64,000 nucleotides of DNA from JASHPR01 sp963815375 (GTDB lineage Bacteria > Actinomycetota > Actinomycetes > Streptosporangiales > Streptosporangiaceae). Below are positions 9,215-17,601 of the stretch, piece by piece. Location of the stretch: positions 2,108,001 through 2,172,000 of the forward strand of contig CAWFGX010000001.1 in assembly GCA_963815375.1 (NCBI GenBank). The letters are read 5' to 3'. The notes beneath the pieces were generated by a model that saw only the letters and a program-made list of their open reading frames with translations, did no database searches and was not told where the DNA came from. The position numbers were made by a program, and so were the translations under genes. Position 1 is the first letter of the stretch. Every line of letters begins with the position of its first letter.

Positions 9215-10789
9215 ATGGCATACACGGGCGTATCCGGTCAGCAAGCCGACCCCGGCGGCAGACCGGTTTTCAACCCGCCGCCTGGCTGGCCGCCGCCGCC
9301 TGCCGGATGGGAGCCGCCGCCGGGCTGGCAGCCTGATCCGAGATGGCCGCCTCCCCCGCCGGGCTGGCAGTTCTGGCACCAGGCGCCGGCACCGTCCGCC
9401 GTGCAGCCCGGTCCCGCAGGAGGCGCTGGCCAGCTGCACGTCATTTTCGACGGCAACCGCCGTGTCTTCACGCCCGGGCAGACCGTCCGGATCGGGCGCG
9501 GGACCGACAACGAGATCGTCGTCGGGTACTCCTCGGTCTCTCGCAGCCATGCACGGCTGAGCTGGACACCCAGTGGCTGGATGTTCGAGAACATCGGCCA
9601 GGCGCCGACGTTCCTGGGTGGTCAGCCCGTCACCCGGTTCGCTGTGACCCAGCCGGCTGACCTCACTCTGGGATCCGCCAACGGGCCAGTCGTGCACGTC
9701 GAGCCGGGCGCCCAGACAGGGGGTGCGGCCTGGCCCGGTCCCGGGCAAGGCGCCATGCCCGGCTTCGGCTCGCAGTACGCCGGGCCACCCGGCACCCCGT
9801 TCGGCCCGGGCCCTGGGATGTGGCCCGGCGGCCCCCCGCAGGCGCAGGCGCACCAGGACTTTGGGGCAGCTCTCCGGATCCTGATCCCGATCCGGAGCTG
9901 GCTGCACAACCCCGGCTGGCATCAGGGCCTGCGCCTGCTGGTCATCACCTACGCGCTGCTCCCGCTGGTGTTCATCGCGGTGTTCCAGTCGGCGACCAAC
10001 CTGAGCACCCCGGGATGGGCGTACGGCCTCTACGTCGCGCCGCTGTGGGCTATCGGGTTCTGGTGGCTGATCCGGCCTGGGCCGATCCGGAAACTGGAGA
10101 TGTGGGTCGGCGGCGTGATCATCGTGTGGACGTTCATATGGCTGAATCTGATCACGATCTTCATCAATGATCTGGTCGCCAAACCAGGCCAGTCCCTATC
10201 GATTGTCGCCGCCATAGTTGTCGGGTTCAACGAGGAGATAACGAAGGCCCTCCCGGTCCTCGGCACGGGCATGTACCTGCTGATAGTCCGGAAGACCAAG
10301 CTGGACGCCCGGATGTGGATGTGGCTAGGGACCCTGGCGGGCCTGACCTTCGGCGTGGCCGAGGCGGCCCTCTACACGTCCCAGTACATCTCAATCATCA
10401 ACGGCACCAACGTCGCGAGCCAGGCGGTTCTTGCTGTCCTGGAGTTTGCCGAGCGTGTATTCGTGGACGGATTCCAGCACGCCATCTGGGCCGGGATCTC
10501 AGCGTTCTTCATCGGAATGGCCCTGAACTACCGGCGGCGCGCCTTCGAGCTCGTCGCACTCGGCGTGACAATGGCGGCCCTGCTGCACGCGCTGAACGAC
10601 TGGAGCCTTGGCTTCTTCAACTCCGCGTGGATCTGGATCCTCATCCAGGCGTTCTCACTGTTCCTGTTCCTGGGTTACACCATGTCGGCGTCGGCGATCG
10701 AGCGCCAGGTCCGAAGGACGCCGATGTTCCGGGGAGAGTCGATAGTGATGGACGCGTTCACAGACGCCGAGCAGCCAGGCAGCCCCTGA
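9215..10789 (+). CDS. FHA domain fused to PrsW-type intramembrane metalloprotease
   Basis: 524 residues from the ATG at 9215, with GACGGGG upstream. Residues 15-70 are Pro/Gly/Trp-rich. An FHA phosphothreonine-binding domain follows at about 72-165 (VRIGRGTDNEIVV, SRSHARL). After another Pro/Gly linker come eight or so membrane helices carrying the PrsW motifs: NEEITKALP near 338 (EExxK), FGVAEAAL near 378, QHAIWAGISAFFIG near 421, and LHALNDW near 459. PrsW in Bacillus cleaves anti-sigma factor RsiW (established knowledge). An FHA sensor on such a protease would link Ser/Thr kinase signalling to membrane proteolysis; that role is inferred. It is translationally coupled to the next gene. Confidence 0.88.
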   Translation: MAYTGVSGQQADPGGRPVFNPPPGWPPPPAGWEPPPGWQPDPRWPPPPPGWQFWHQAPAPSAVQPGPAGGAGQLHVIFDGNRRVFTPGQTVRIGRGTDNEIVVGYSSVSRSHARLSWTPSGWMFENIGQAPTFLGGQPVTRFAVTQPADLTLGSANGPVVHVEPGAQTGGAAWPGPGQGAMPGFGSQYAGPPGTPFGPGPGMWPGGPPQAQAHQDFGAALRILIPIRSWLHNPGWHQGLRLLVITYALLPLVFIAVFQSATNLSTPGWAYGLYVAPLWAIGFWWLIRPGPIRKLEMWVGGVIIVWTFIWLNLITIFINDLVAKPGQSLSIVAAIVVGFNEEITKALPVLGTGMYLLIVRKTKLDARMWMWLGTLAGLTFGVAEAALYTSQYISIINGTNVASQAVLAVLEFAERVFVDGFQHAIWAGISAFFIGMALNYRRRAFELVALGVTMAALLHALNDWSLGFFNSAWIWILIQAFSLFLFLGYTMSASAIERQVRRTPMFRGESIVMDAFTDAEQPGSP

Positions 10790-11391
10790 TGCCCGACCAG
10801 GCAGCCGACCGGCAGGCGATCCGGGAACTGGTCGAGAACTGGGCAGTGTGGCGTGACGCGGGTGACTGGGATCGCTTCCGGACCGTCTGGCACCCCGGCG
10901 GCCGGATGATGGCCACCTGGTTCCAGGGCCCGTTCGAGGAGTTCATAGCGGTCAGCCGCCAGGGTTTCGTGCACGGCGTACGGATACTTCATTTCCTGGG
11001 CGGGTCATCCATTGACGTGTCGGGTGATCGCGCCATCGCGCAGACGAAGATGACGATCTCCCAGCGGGCGCCTGTCCACGGGGTGCCGTGCGATGTTGTG
11101 TGCACCGGGCGCTTCTACGACTTCGTTGAGCGCCGCGAGGGCCGCTGGGGCCTGGTACTGCGCCAGCCCATCTACGAGAGAGATCGTCTGGATCCTGTCG
11201 ACCCCGCCGCGAGCGTTGAGCTCGACAAAGGCGAACTGGAGCGTTTCCCCGAGGGCTACCGGCATCTGGCCTACCTGCAGAAGAACGTGGGCTACGAGGT
11301 CAAGCCAGACATGCCTGGGCTCACAGGTGCCGAGGTGACAGCGCTCTATCAGCGCGGGGCCCGGTGGCTAACCGGCGGCCCGCCCGACTAG
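10789..11391 (+). CDS. SnoaL-like (NTF2 fold) protein
   Basis: 200 residues. The ATG at 10789 overlaps the stop of the FHA-PrsW gene in a TGATG arrangement, so translation is probably coupled. The start (RQAIRELVENWAVWRDAGDWDRFRTVW) has the helix pair of SnoaL-like proteins, followed by a curved sheet. This family includes small-molecule cyclases, dehydratases and binding domains, and no catalytic residues can be assigned here. The C-terminal ~70 residues extend beyond the basic fold. It ends 24 bases into the convergent glycosidase-like gene. Confidence 0.72.
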   Translation: MPDQAADRQAIRELVENWAVWRDAGDWDRFRTVWHPGGRMMATWFQGPFEEFIAVSRQGFVHGVRILHFLGGSSIDVSGDRAIAQTKMTISQRAPVHGVPCDVVCTGRFYDFVERREGRWGLVLRQPIYERDRLDPVDPAASVELDKGELERFPEGYRHLAYLQKNVGYEVKPDMPGLTGAEVTALYQRGARWLTGGPPD

Positions 11392-12348
11392 GTCGCGGTA
11401 GACGTGGAATGCGGGCTTGTGTGCGTAGTCGTCGGTCATGAGCCCGAACTGGCAGAAGAGGCCGGATCCGGCGGAGCGGGCGTCGCGCAGCGTGTGGTGG
11501 ATGTAGCCGGTGATGTTGAGTGCCTCGGCGTTGCGGGTTATCACGTCGATGACGGTGCGCAGGACTTCGGCCTGGCGCTGTGGTGTCCGGCCTGGCCCGG
11601 TGGGCCAGCCGTGCTCGGTGATCACGAGCGGAAGGTGGCCGAGCCCGGCGGGCGCCAGGTTGTCGCGGCGGTGGGCTTCCAGGAGGCCCTGGACGGCGGC
11701 GGCGAGGCCGGCTGGCGCGATCGGGCGGAACACGTCTGGGAAGAAATCGAGGCCGATGTAGTCCAGGTCGGCGACGAACTGTTCGCCGCCCGCCCGGGCG
11801 AGATCGGCAAAGAATGTGCTGTCCGGGCCGAGCAGCGGTGAGCTGTTGCAGCCGACCTTCATGGCGGGATGCCCGCCGCGCCAGGCCTTGTCCTTGGCGG
11901 CGCGGACTCCGGCGATGAGCGCCTCGGTGATGCGGGGGTAGGCGCCGTCGAGGAGGAGGTTGCCGGTGATGTTGGGCTCCTCGCCGATCTGGAGGGTGGC
12001 GATGTGCTCGCCGTGGCAGTCGATGAGCTTCTCAATGAACGCGCAGTAGCCGTCGATGTCACCGGAGCGTGAGTGGTACTGGGCGACCAGGTCGAGCATC
12101 CGCCCGCTGCCCAGGTAGCGGCGGTACCCCGCCGGGGTCTGCAGGATCGTTGCTTGGGCGGAGTCGCCCTGGTCAGCGTAGGCGTCGTAGGCCCGGACGA
12201 TGAACGGACGGCCTGGGGAGCCCTGGAGCTGGGCGAGTGCCTGGCTGATCTTGTCTGGCCGGTCTGGCGGTCCTGCCGGTCCGGTGTCGCCGACGGCGCT
12301 GCCGGGGTAGATGCCGAACGTCAGCGCGTTCGGTGTGCCGTCTTTCAC
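11368..12348 (-). CDS. Clan GH-A-like glycosidase-type TIM barrel protein
   Basis: 326 residues from a GTG at 12348 with GGGA upstream; the GTG overlaps the PadR stop as GTGA. The protein starts with NALTFGIYPGS and has two acidic motifs where clan GH-A enzymes carry their catalytic pair: QIGEEPNIT near the middle, and VITEHGWPTGPG later. There is no signal peptide, so a cytoplasmic role is likely. The substrate is unknown. Co-transcription with PadR suggests it is part of a small self-regulated unit. It could be a non-catalytic member of the fold. Confidence 0.7.
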   Translation of the reverse strand: MKDGTPNALTFGIYPGSAVGDTGPAGPPDRPDKISQALAQLQGSPGRPFIVRAYDAYADQGDSAQATILQTPAGYRRYLGSGRMLDLVAQYHSRSGDIDGYCAFIEKLIDCHGEHIATLQIGEEPNITGNLLLDGAYPRITEALIAGVRAAKDKAWRGGHPAMKVGCNSSPLLGPDSTFFADLARAGGEQFVADLDYIGLDFFPDVFRPIAPAGLAAAVQGLLEAHRRDNLAPAGLGHLPLVITEHGWPTGPGRTPQRQAEVLRTVIDVITRNAEALNITGYIHHTLRDARSAGSGLFCQFGLMTDDYAHKPAFHVYRDLVGRAAG

Positions 12349-12935
12349 TGTCGTTCCCTTTCGGTGTCCTGGCGTGGCGGGCGCGGCCAGGCGAGCCGGC
12401 CGCTGGTGATGTCGTCGGCCAGCGCGAGCACCCATTCCCGCTCGGCGTTCAGCAGTGCCAGGGCGTACTCCGCCTCGATGACGAACAGGCGGGGCACGTT
12501 CTGGGCCAGTGCCTCATCCAGGCGGCGCTGGCCGTCGGCGATGAGCGCCCCGAGCCGTCCGGCCCGTTCGGTCAGAGCCTCGGCCGCCCGTTCCGGGCCG
12601 AGTACGCCGAGGTGGCTGACCGCGCCGAGGAATTCGGGGAACTCCCGGCGGGGCTCGCGGACCTGGGCCTCCAGCCGCCGGGCCAGCTCTGCCCGGCCGG
12701 TCTGGGTGAGGGCATAGGGGGTTCGCTGCGGGCGGGTCCCGTCACGCTGGACTGGCCGTGGCTCAGTCCATCCGGCTCGGGTGGTGGCTTCCAGGGTGTC
12801 GTAGAGCGATCCCCGGTTAGCCGGGACGCCGCGCTCGGCGAGCACTCCGGCGAGCTGGTAGGGGTGCATGGGCCGTTCCAGCAGCGCGCCGAGTGCGGCC
12901 AGCACGACCGGGTTGGCGAGCGCATCGCGAGGCAT
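12345..12935 (-). CDS. PadR family transcriptional regulator
   Basis: 196 residues. The winged-helix domain occupies residues about 8-85 (LLERPMHPYQLAGVLAERG, then RGSLYDTLEATTRAGW), and a C-terminal coiled-coil dimerisation region with an Arg/Glu-rich helix follows, as in PadR-s2 proteins. The ATG at 12935 sits six bases after a TAGAAT -10 box, so the mRNA is probably leaderless. A 30-bp palindrome covers that box and the start codon, which fits strict autorepression. It is coupled by a 4-bp overlap to the downstream glycosidase-like gene. Confidence 0.88.
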   Translation of the reverse strand: MPRDALANPVVLAALGALLERPMHPYQLAGVLAERGVPANRGSLYDTLEATTRAGWTEPRPVQRDGTRPQRTPYALTQTGRAELARRLEAQVREPRREFPEFLGAVSHLGVLGPERAAEALTERAGRLGALIADGQRRLDEALAQNVPRLFVIEAEYALALLNAEREWVLALADDITSGRLAWPRPPRQDTERERQ

Positions 12936-12964
12936 AGCAGAATTCTACTATCAGAGTTCTGCTA
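12935..12964. promoter_or_regulatory. PadR autoregulatory palindrome over a leaderless promoter
   Basis: Arms 12935-12946 and 12953-12964 match in 11 of 12 positions (TAGCAGAA-type arms, 6-bp spacer). On the minus strand the palindrome contains TAGAAT followed by six bases and the PadR ATG. A bound dimer would block RNA polymerase directly. Confidence 0.7.
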
Positions 12965-12965
12965 T

Positions 12966-13223
12966 TTAGCGGGTGGGTGGCCGGGTCAGTGCTGGGCGTG
13001 GGCGGGGGTGGCGGCGCCGTGGGGCTAGCGCGGGGTGGGCTGTGGTGATCGATGGGATTTTTGTGTAGTCAGGTGTGCAGCAGATCGGCATTCATCGGCG
13101 GCCGGGCTGGTCTGGGGGCGGGCTGGGGTGGTGGGTTTGGCTGGTGTAGCAGATGTGGCGACTGGGCCGGTAGGTCGGGCTGAGATGGTGGCCCGTTCGA
13201 TGGGCTCGCGGACTGGTGAGGTA
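12966..13223. other. G-rich intergenic stretch with quadruplex potential
   Basis: No gene is seen here. Six runs of three or more G on the plus strand lie between 12971 and 13008, upstream of the PadR promoter, and could fold as a G-quadruplex. The rest is GT-rich sequence without clear coding character. Confidence 0.35.
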
Positions 13224-13604
13224 TCAGGGGCCGGCTGTGACCGGGATACCCAGGGCTGCGACGTCGACCCTGACCTGCGACCTGTCCTTGGGGTTGACCC
13301 GCAGTGGCAGCAGGGCACCCAGTCGTGCGATGCGCGCTCGCCGGTCCGGAGCTGTGAATCCGATGCGTGACCTCGCCAGGTAGCTGGTGCCGTCGGCCAG
13401 GCGCACGCGGAACGTGATGTCGGCCAGCGACGCCCCGGCTGGCAGCCAGTGCTGCCTGACCTCTGTCGCGGCGATGACCTCTCCCGTGGCATGCTCCCCG
13501 GTGCGCACCCGGACAGCAGCGCCGGCGAACCCTGCCGCCGCCCGGGCGGCGACGTGCGGCAGGAACAGCCCAGCGATCACAGGCAGCACGCCGAGCGGAT
13601 CCAT
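13224..13604 (-). CDS. Small hypothetical protein
   Basis: 126 residues. The first ~30 residues (LGVLPVIAGLFLPHVAARAAAG) are hydrophobic, either an anchor or a buried helix. The remainder is a soluble part with alternating basic and hydrophobic residues (ADITFRVRLADGTSYLARS) that suggests beta strands. TACTGT lies five bases before the ATG, so a near-leaderless start is possible. I do not recognise a family. It lies alone between the PadR unit and the AlkZ-like gene. Confidence 0.5.
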   Translation of the reverse strand: MDPLGVLPVIAGLFLPHVAARAAAGFAGAAVRVRTGEHATGEVIAATEVRQHWLPAGASLADITFRVRLADGTSYLARSRIGFTAPDRRARIARLGALLPLRVNPKDRSQVRVDVAALGIPVTAGP

Positions 13605-13673
13605 AACTCACAGTATTGAGCAAGATGTCGCCGCCGGGGAGGCCAAATACAGCCGTCCGGCAGGCAATGACTG

Positions 13674-14744
13674 TCAGTCCGGCTGGGTGAACCGACCGTA
13701 GCCCTCGACTGCCTGGGCGAGCTCGCATCGCTGCTCTGCGTCCAGCGGAACTGCTGTCCGGGTCTCCACCTCGCTCACACCGCGGGCTGTGCGGGCCCGC
13801 CAGTGGCCAAGCAGCTGGCCGCCCATCAGCAGCACGTGACGGAAGCCGTCGATGTCCCCGGGCACCTTGAACGAAGCGAGCGGGCTGCTCAGCACATCCC
13901 GGGTCTGGCTGTAGGAGATGATCAGCTCGTCGTAGCACTGCACCAGGTCGACCCGCGACGCCGGCGACGGTGCCAAGCTCTTCTCAGCGAGCCAGTAGCT
14001 CCGGCCGCCATCCTCCCTCGACACCAGACGCGGGCGCACCATCTCCAGAGCCTGCCTGGCGTCGCCGGCGCTGATTCCCGACCACCACGAGAAATCGCGG
14101 ACCGTGGCCGGGCCGCGAGTCGAGAAGTACCGCCAGGCGAGCTCGGCGAGCGCCCCGTCGCCGTCAGGGCCCGGCCGGGCCGGGACTCTCTGGTCGAATG
14201 CAGCGTACGTGTGCTGCTTACCACGCATCGGCCCACTGCAGACCACCGCGCTGAGTTCGGCGTGCATCACCATGCAGGTGGCCCGCAGGCCGCTGGCTGC
14301 GAGCCCGCGGGAGTCGAGAACCGCCGCAAGCTCGCTGCGGGTCCGGGGCGCCAAGGCCACTGCCTCGGCGATCACGTCATTCGACTGGCCCAGGGTCTTG
14401 GCGTCCAGGCCAATGCGCTCGTACAAACGGGCGTTGCCAGCGTCGACGCGCGGGCCGGACAGGCCAATCAGCCACCGCAGGTCGGCTGCTGCCACGTAAT
14501 GCCAGGTAGGCCGCAGCACATGAGTGCGCAAGAACAGCCCCTCGTCAAAGGCGTGGTCGATCGCTGCCGCGCGCGGGTGACCCACCATTCGCTGCGCGAC
14601 CGACCACCGGGCCGGGCCGTGCTCCTGGGCCTGTATCGCGGTCAGGTGGCTGACGACGTCAGCCGGCTCCGCGGCCCCTGACCCGCGCAGCAGCAGGCCG
14701 GTCAGCCGCTGCTCAGTGATCCAGCCACCCAGTTCGCCCGTCAC
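13674..14744 (-). CDS. AlkZ-like winged-helix DNA glycosylase family protein
   Basis: 356 residues from a GTG at 14744 that overlaps the UspA stop as GTGA. The N terminus has HLTAIQAQEHGPARW; the QAQ fits the QxQ catalytic motif of AlkZ/YcaQ glycosylases, which excise alkylated or cross-linked bases (established knowledge). The rest (TRSELAAVLDSRGL, TRDFSWWSG-like segment, SYSQTRDV) follows the HTH_42 winged-helix family. Coupling to a universal stress protein suggests a stress or DNA-damage role, or self-protection against a genotoxin. The substrate is not predictable from sequence. Confidence 0.8.
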   Translation of the reverse strand: MTGELGGWITEQRLTGLLLRGSGAAEPADVVSHLTAIQAQEHGPARWSVAQRMVGHPRAAAIDHAFDEGLFLRTHVLRPTWHYVAAADLRWLIGLSGPRVDAGNARLYERIGLDAKTLGQSNDVIAEAVALAPRTRSELAAVLDSRGLAASGLRATCMVMHAELSAVVCSGPMRGKQHTYAAFDQRVPARPGPDGDGALAELAWRYFSTRGPATVRDFSWWSGISAGDARQALEMVRPRLVSREDGGRSYWLAEKSLAPSPASRVDLVQCYDELIISYSQTRDVLSSPLASFKVPGDIDGFRHVLLMGGQLLGHWRARTARGVSEVETRTAVPLDAEQRCELAQAVEGYGRFTQPD

Positions 14745-15211
14745 CCTGCCAGTGGTGGCGGCCCCTGGTGGCCGTGGATGATCAGCACAGGGCAGGGGGC
14801 GTGCTCAGCGACGTTCGCGCTGACCGAGCCGAGCAGCAGCCCGGTGAAACCGCCGTGGCCGCGGCTGCCTACCACCAGCAAATTCGCGCCCTGGCTGACG
14901 TCGATGAGGACCTTGGCGGAACCCCCTTCCTTGACGTGCAGTTCCAGGCCGGCGGGAGGCTCGTCACCGAAAACGTCAGCCACGGTCTCCTGAAGAATCG
15001 TGGCCGTGTCCTGCGCCGGATCCCAGTCGTCGGGCACAACCGACCAGCCGAGCGCTGCCGGGTACTCCCATGCGATCACGGCATCCAGCCGCGCGCCGAA
15101 TACCTGGGCGAGATGCGCGGCCCAGCGCAGAGCATCCCGGGAATGCTTTGAGCCGTCTACTCCCACGACGATCCTGTGCTGGCCGGCGCCAGCGCCATCG
15201 CCTGCGGTCAT
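14741..15211 (-). CDS. Universal stress protein, UspA family
   Basis: 156 residues, ATG at 15211 with GAGGAG six bases upstream. It has the ATP-binding pattern of the family: IVVGVDGSKHSRDAL at the start and VVGSRGHGGFTGLLLGSVS near the end (G-x2-G-x9-GS). It is therefore likely a nucleotide-binding, dimeric cytoplasmic stress protein. It is the first gene of a two-gene unit with the AlkZ-like protein. Confidence 0.9.
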   Translation of the reverse strand: MTAGDGAGAGQHRIVVGVDGSKHSRDALRWAAHLAQVFGARLDAVIAWEYPAALGWSVVPDDWDPAQDTATILQETVADVFGDEPPAGLELHVKEGGSAKVLIDVSQGANLLVVGSRGHGGFTGLLLGSVSANVAEHAPCPVLIIHGHQGPPPLAG

Positions 15212-15254
15212 CTGCTGCTCCTCGTGTGATCAGGTTGGCGGGCTGCGGGACAGC

Positions 15255-16877
15255 CTACGACTGGGGGATCTGCGCGGCGGCGACGGACTGGGCCCAGCGC
15301 AGGTCGGCCTTGCCGGAGGGGGTGCGCTGCACCTCGGGCACGAAGACAATGCCACGCGGCTTCTTGTAGTCGGCGAGCCGCTTCGCGACGTGCGCCACCA
15401 GCTCCTCAGCGGTCACCGTGCCGTTCCCGGCCGGCGCCACAACGGCGGTCACCCGGTGCCCCCAGCGCTGGTCGGGCAGCCCGACAACGAGCGCGTCACG
15501 CACTGCCGGGTGCTCGATGAGGACCTGCTCCACTTCCTCGGCGAACACCTTCTCGCCCCCAGTGTTGATGACCCGGCTTCCTCGCCCGTGGAACGTGACC
15601 GATCCGTCGGTCTCCAGCGAAGCAAGGTCGCCGGTCACCACCCACCTTTCCCCACCAAAGATTCTGAACGTTTCCTGCGTCTTCTTCTGGTCGCCCAGGT
15701 ACCGGATCTGGTCGTCGGCAGGGGCAGCGAGCATGCCGACCTGGCCCGAGCCGGGGACCACGTCGCGGCCCTCGTCGTCCACGACCCGCGCACCCGGGAA
15801 CAGGGAGAACCGCGCCGTGACCGCGTTCTCGCCGCGCCTGGTCTCGCTGAGCGCGAACGGGCCGCCTTCGGACGCGGCGATCAGGTCGCGGCAGACAAAG
15901 TCGCCGTGCGCGAGCAGCCGCCGTTTGACGTCCGCGCTCCAGGTGACCCCGACGCTGAGGATCCGCCGCAGGGTGGAAAGGTCGTACGGGCGGCCCTCGG
16001 CCGCGGCCCGGTCGAGCGCGTCAGCCAGCGGCAGCGCGAATACATCGCCGACGATTGAGACCGTGTCAACCCGCTGCGCGCCGACGGTCGCGGCGAGCTC
16101 GTCCGGGTCGTAGGAACGGGAGGTCAGGAACACCACGCGGCCGCTGGCGACCAGCGCGCCCAGCGTCGTGTACATGCCGGTCGCGTGCATCAGCGGCGGC
16201 GCGGGCAGGGTGACGATCGCGTCGCCGTGCTCACTCAGCCTCTGCGTCACGGCCCGCAGCTCGTCGAGCGAGCCGGGGACCGGCTCGCCGATGAGCCGGA
16301 AGCTGTTGGCGCAGACCACGGGGTACAGCCAGGTATGGGTGACGAGCACGCCCTTGGGCGTGCCTGTGGTGCCGCCGGTGTACATGAGCCAGTGGTCCAC
16401 GCCCCGTTCCGCCCGCGGAAATGGGGCGCTCTGCGCGATGGCCTGCTCGTAGGAGACCGCGCCACCGGTCTCCTCGGGCGCCTCGCCGACCTGCAGCAGG
16501 GTGTGAACGGCAGGCGCTGCTGACTGCGCCTGGGCGACGCGCTCGGCCAGCGACGCGTCGAAGATGACCGCTGCCACCCGGGCATCGCTGAAGAGGTGCA
16601 GCATCTCCTCGGCCCGGTACCTGTAGTTCACGTTGACCGGGATCGCCCGCAGCTTGAGCACCGCGAACACGCTCTCCAGGTACTCGGTGCCGTTGTAGAG
16701 CCCGATCGCCACCCGGTCCTCGGTGCCGACGCCGCGCCCGGCCAGGTACCCGGCCAGCCGCGACGCCCGCTCGTCCAGCTCGCGCCAGGTCAGGCTGCGG
16801 TCGCCCTGCGTGATAACCGTCCGGCCGGCCCGCACGTCCGCCACAGTCTCCAGCACCGTCGCGAAGTTCTGCTGCAT
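15255..16877 (-). CDS. AMP-dependent acyl-CoA synthetase (FadD type)
   Basis: 540 residues, ATG at 16877 with GGGAGAGGG upstream. It carries the adenylation motifs of the ANL superfamily: YTGGTTGTPKGV near 165, GWVTGD-type WVTGDLAS near 405, GGEKVFAEEVE near 435, and the C-terminal Lys in TPSGKADLRW. It should activate a carboxylic acid to its CoA thioester. Family members act on medium or long fatty acids or steroid side chains, and the substrate cannot be chosen here. It lies in a run of minus-strand genes but appears to be its own unit. Confidence 0.9.
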   Translation of the reverse strand: MQQNFATVLETVADVRAGRTVITQGDRSLTWRELDERASRLAGYLAGRGVGTEDRVAIGLYNGTEYLESVFAVLKLRAIPVNVNYRYRAEEMLHLFSDARVAAVIFDASLAERVAQAQSAAPAVHTLLQVGEAPEETGGAVSYEQAIAQSAPFPRAERGVDHWLMYTGGTTGTPKGVLVTHTWLYPVVCANSFRLIGEPVPGSLDELRAVTQRLSEHGDAIVTLPAPPLMHATGMYTTLGALVASGRVVFLTSRSYDPDELAATVGAQRVDTVSIVGDVFALPLADALDRAAAEGRPYDLSTLRRILSVGVTWSADVKRRLLAHGDFVCRDLIAASEGGPFALSETRRGENAVTARFSLFPGARVVDDEGRDVVPGSGQVGMLAAPADDQIRYLGDQKKTQETFRIFGGERWVVTGDLASLETDGSVTFHGRGSRVINTGGEKVFAEEVEQVLIEHPAVRDALVVGLPDQRWGHRVTAVVAPAGNGTVTAEELVAHVAKRLADYKKPRGIVFVPEVQRTPSGKADLRWAQSVAAAQIPQS

Positions 16878-16919
16878 CTGATGCCCTCTCCCGCCGGCTC
16901 GCCCGGGTCAGCACAGACA

Positions 16920-17492
16920 CTAACTCGTGACAGCGGCCTTCTCGTAGCACAGCAGCGCGGCTGCGCCGCTCTGCTCGGCCGAGGCCAGGCGCAGGCCGGT
17001 GGTACCGGCCGCGCTGGTGAACAGCCGGCTGCCGCTGCCGGGCACCGCCGGGAAGACCAGCAGCCGGATCTCGTCGACCAGGTCGTGCTCCATCAGCGCG
17101 TGCACGATGCTGGTGCTGCCGATGACGATGACGTCGCTGTCGCCGCGCAGCCGCTGCACCTCGCTGATCAGCTCACCGTCCAGCACCCAGGAGTTGTTCC
17201 AGGCGCTCACGTCGGTCAGCGTGCGTGACACGACCAGCTTGCGGGCAGCGTTCATTTTCATTGAAAAGTCATCGGTCCGGCCGGGCCAGATCTTCGTGAA
17301 CTTCTGCCAGGTCCCGCGGCCAAGCAGCAGGGTCCCGGTGACGAGACGGGCGCCCATCCTGAACTTGTCCCCGGCCACCGCCTCAGGGCCGTAGCGGAAC
17401 GCCCAGCCTCCGAACGCCTTCCCGTCCGATCCGTCGGGATCCTCGACGACGCCGTCCAGGGTTATGAACTCGATGACGATGATGCGGTTCAT
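16920..17492 (-). CDS. Dihydrofolate reductase/RibD C-terminal domain family protein
   Basis: 190 residues from the ATG at 17492, which has GAGGAGG upstream. The start (RIIVIEFITLDGVVEDPDG), LLLGRGTWQKF, KLVVSRTL and DVIVIGSTSIVHALMEHDLVDE match the YyaP/RibD_C group of putative NADPH-dependent reductases. Its substrate is unknown. It is divergent from a SnoaL-tailed ECF sigma factor about 110 bp away. A small reductase next to such a sigma factor is a common actinobacterial pairing, but a functional link is only inferred. Confidence 0.85.
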   Translation of the reverse strand: MNRIIVIEFITLDGVVEDPDGSDGKAFGGWAFRYGPEAVAGDKFRMGARLVTGTLLLGRGTWQKFTKIWPGRTDDFSMKMNAARKLVVSRTLTDVSAWNNSWVLDGELISEVQRLRGDSDVIVIGSTSIVHALMEHDLVDEIRLLVFPAVPGSGSRLFTSAAGTTGLRLASAEQSGAAALLCYEKAAVTS

Positions 17493-17601
17493 GACGGTCC
17501 TCCTCTGGCCTGGTTGCGCGGGGCTGTCCCGCGGCCAGGTGTACATACCGCCGGGAGGTGCCCGGCTCATCGCCCGCCGCTCTGCCGATACCGTCGCAGG
17601 A

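Noticed and set aside
12971..13008. G-quadruplex as a regulatory element
   Set aside because: Six G-runs are present, but such runs are frequent in 70% GC DNA, so it is listed only as a property of the gap.
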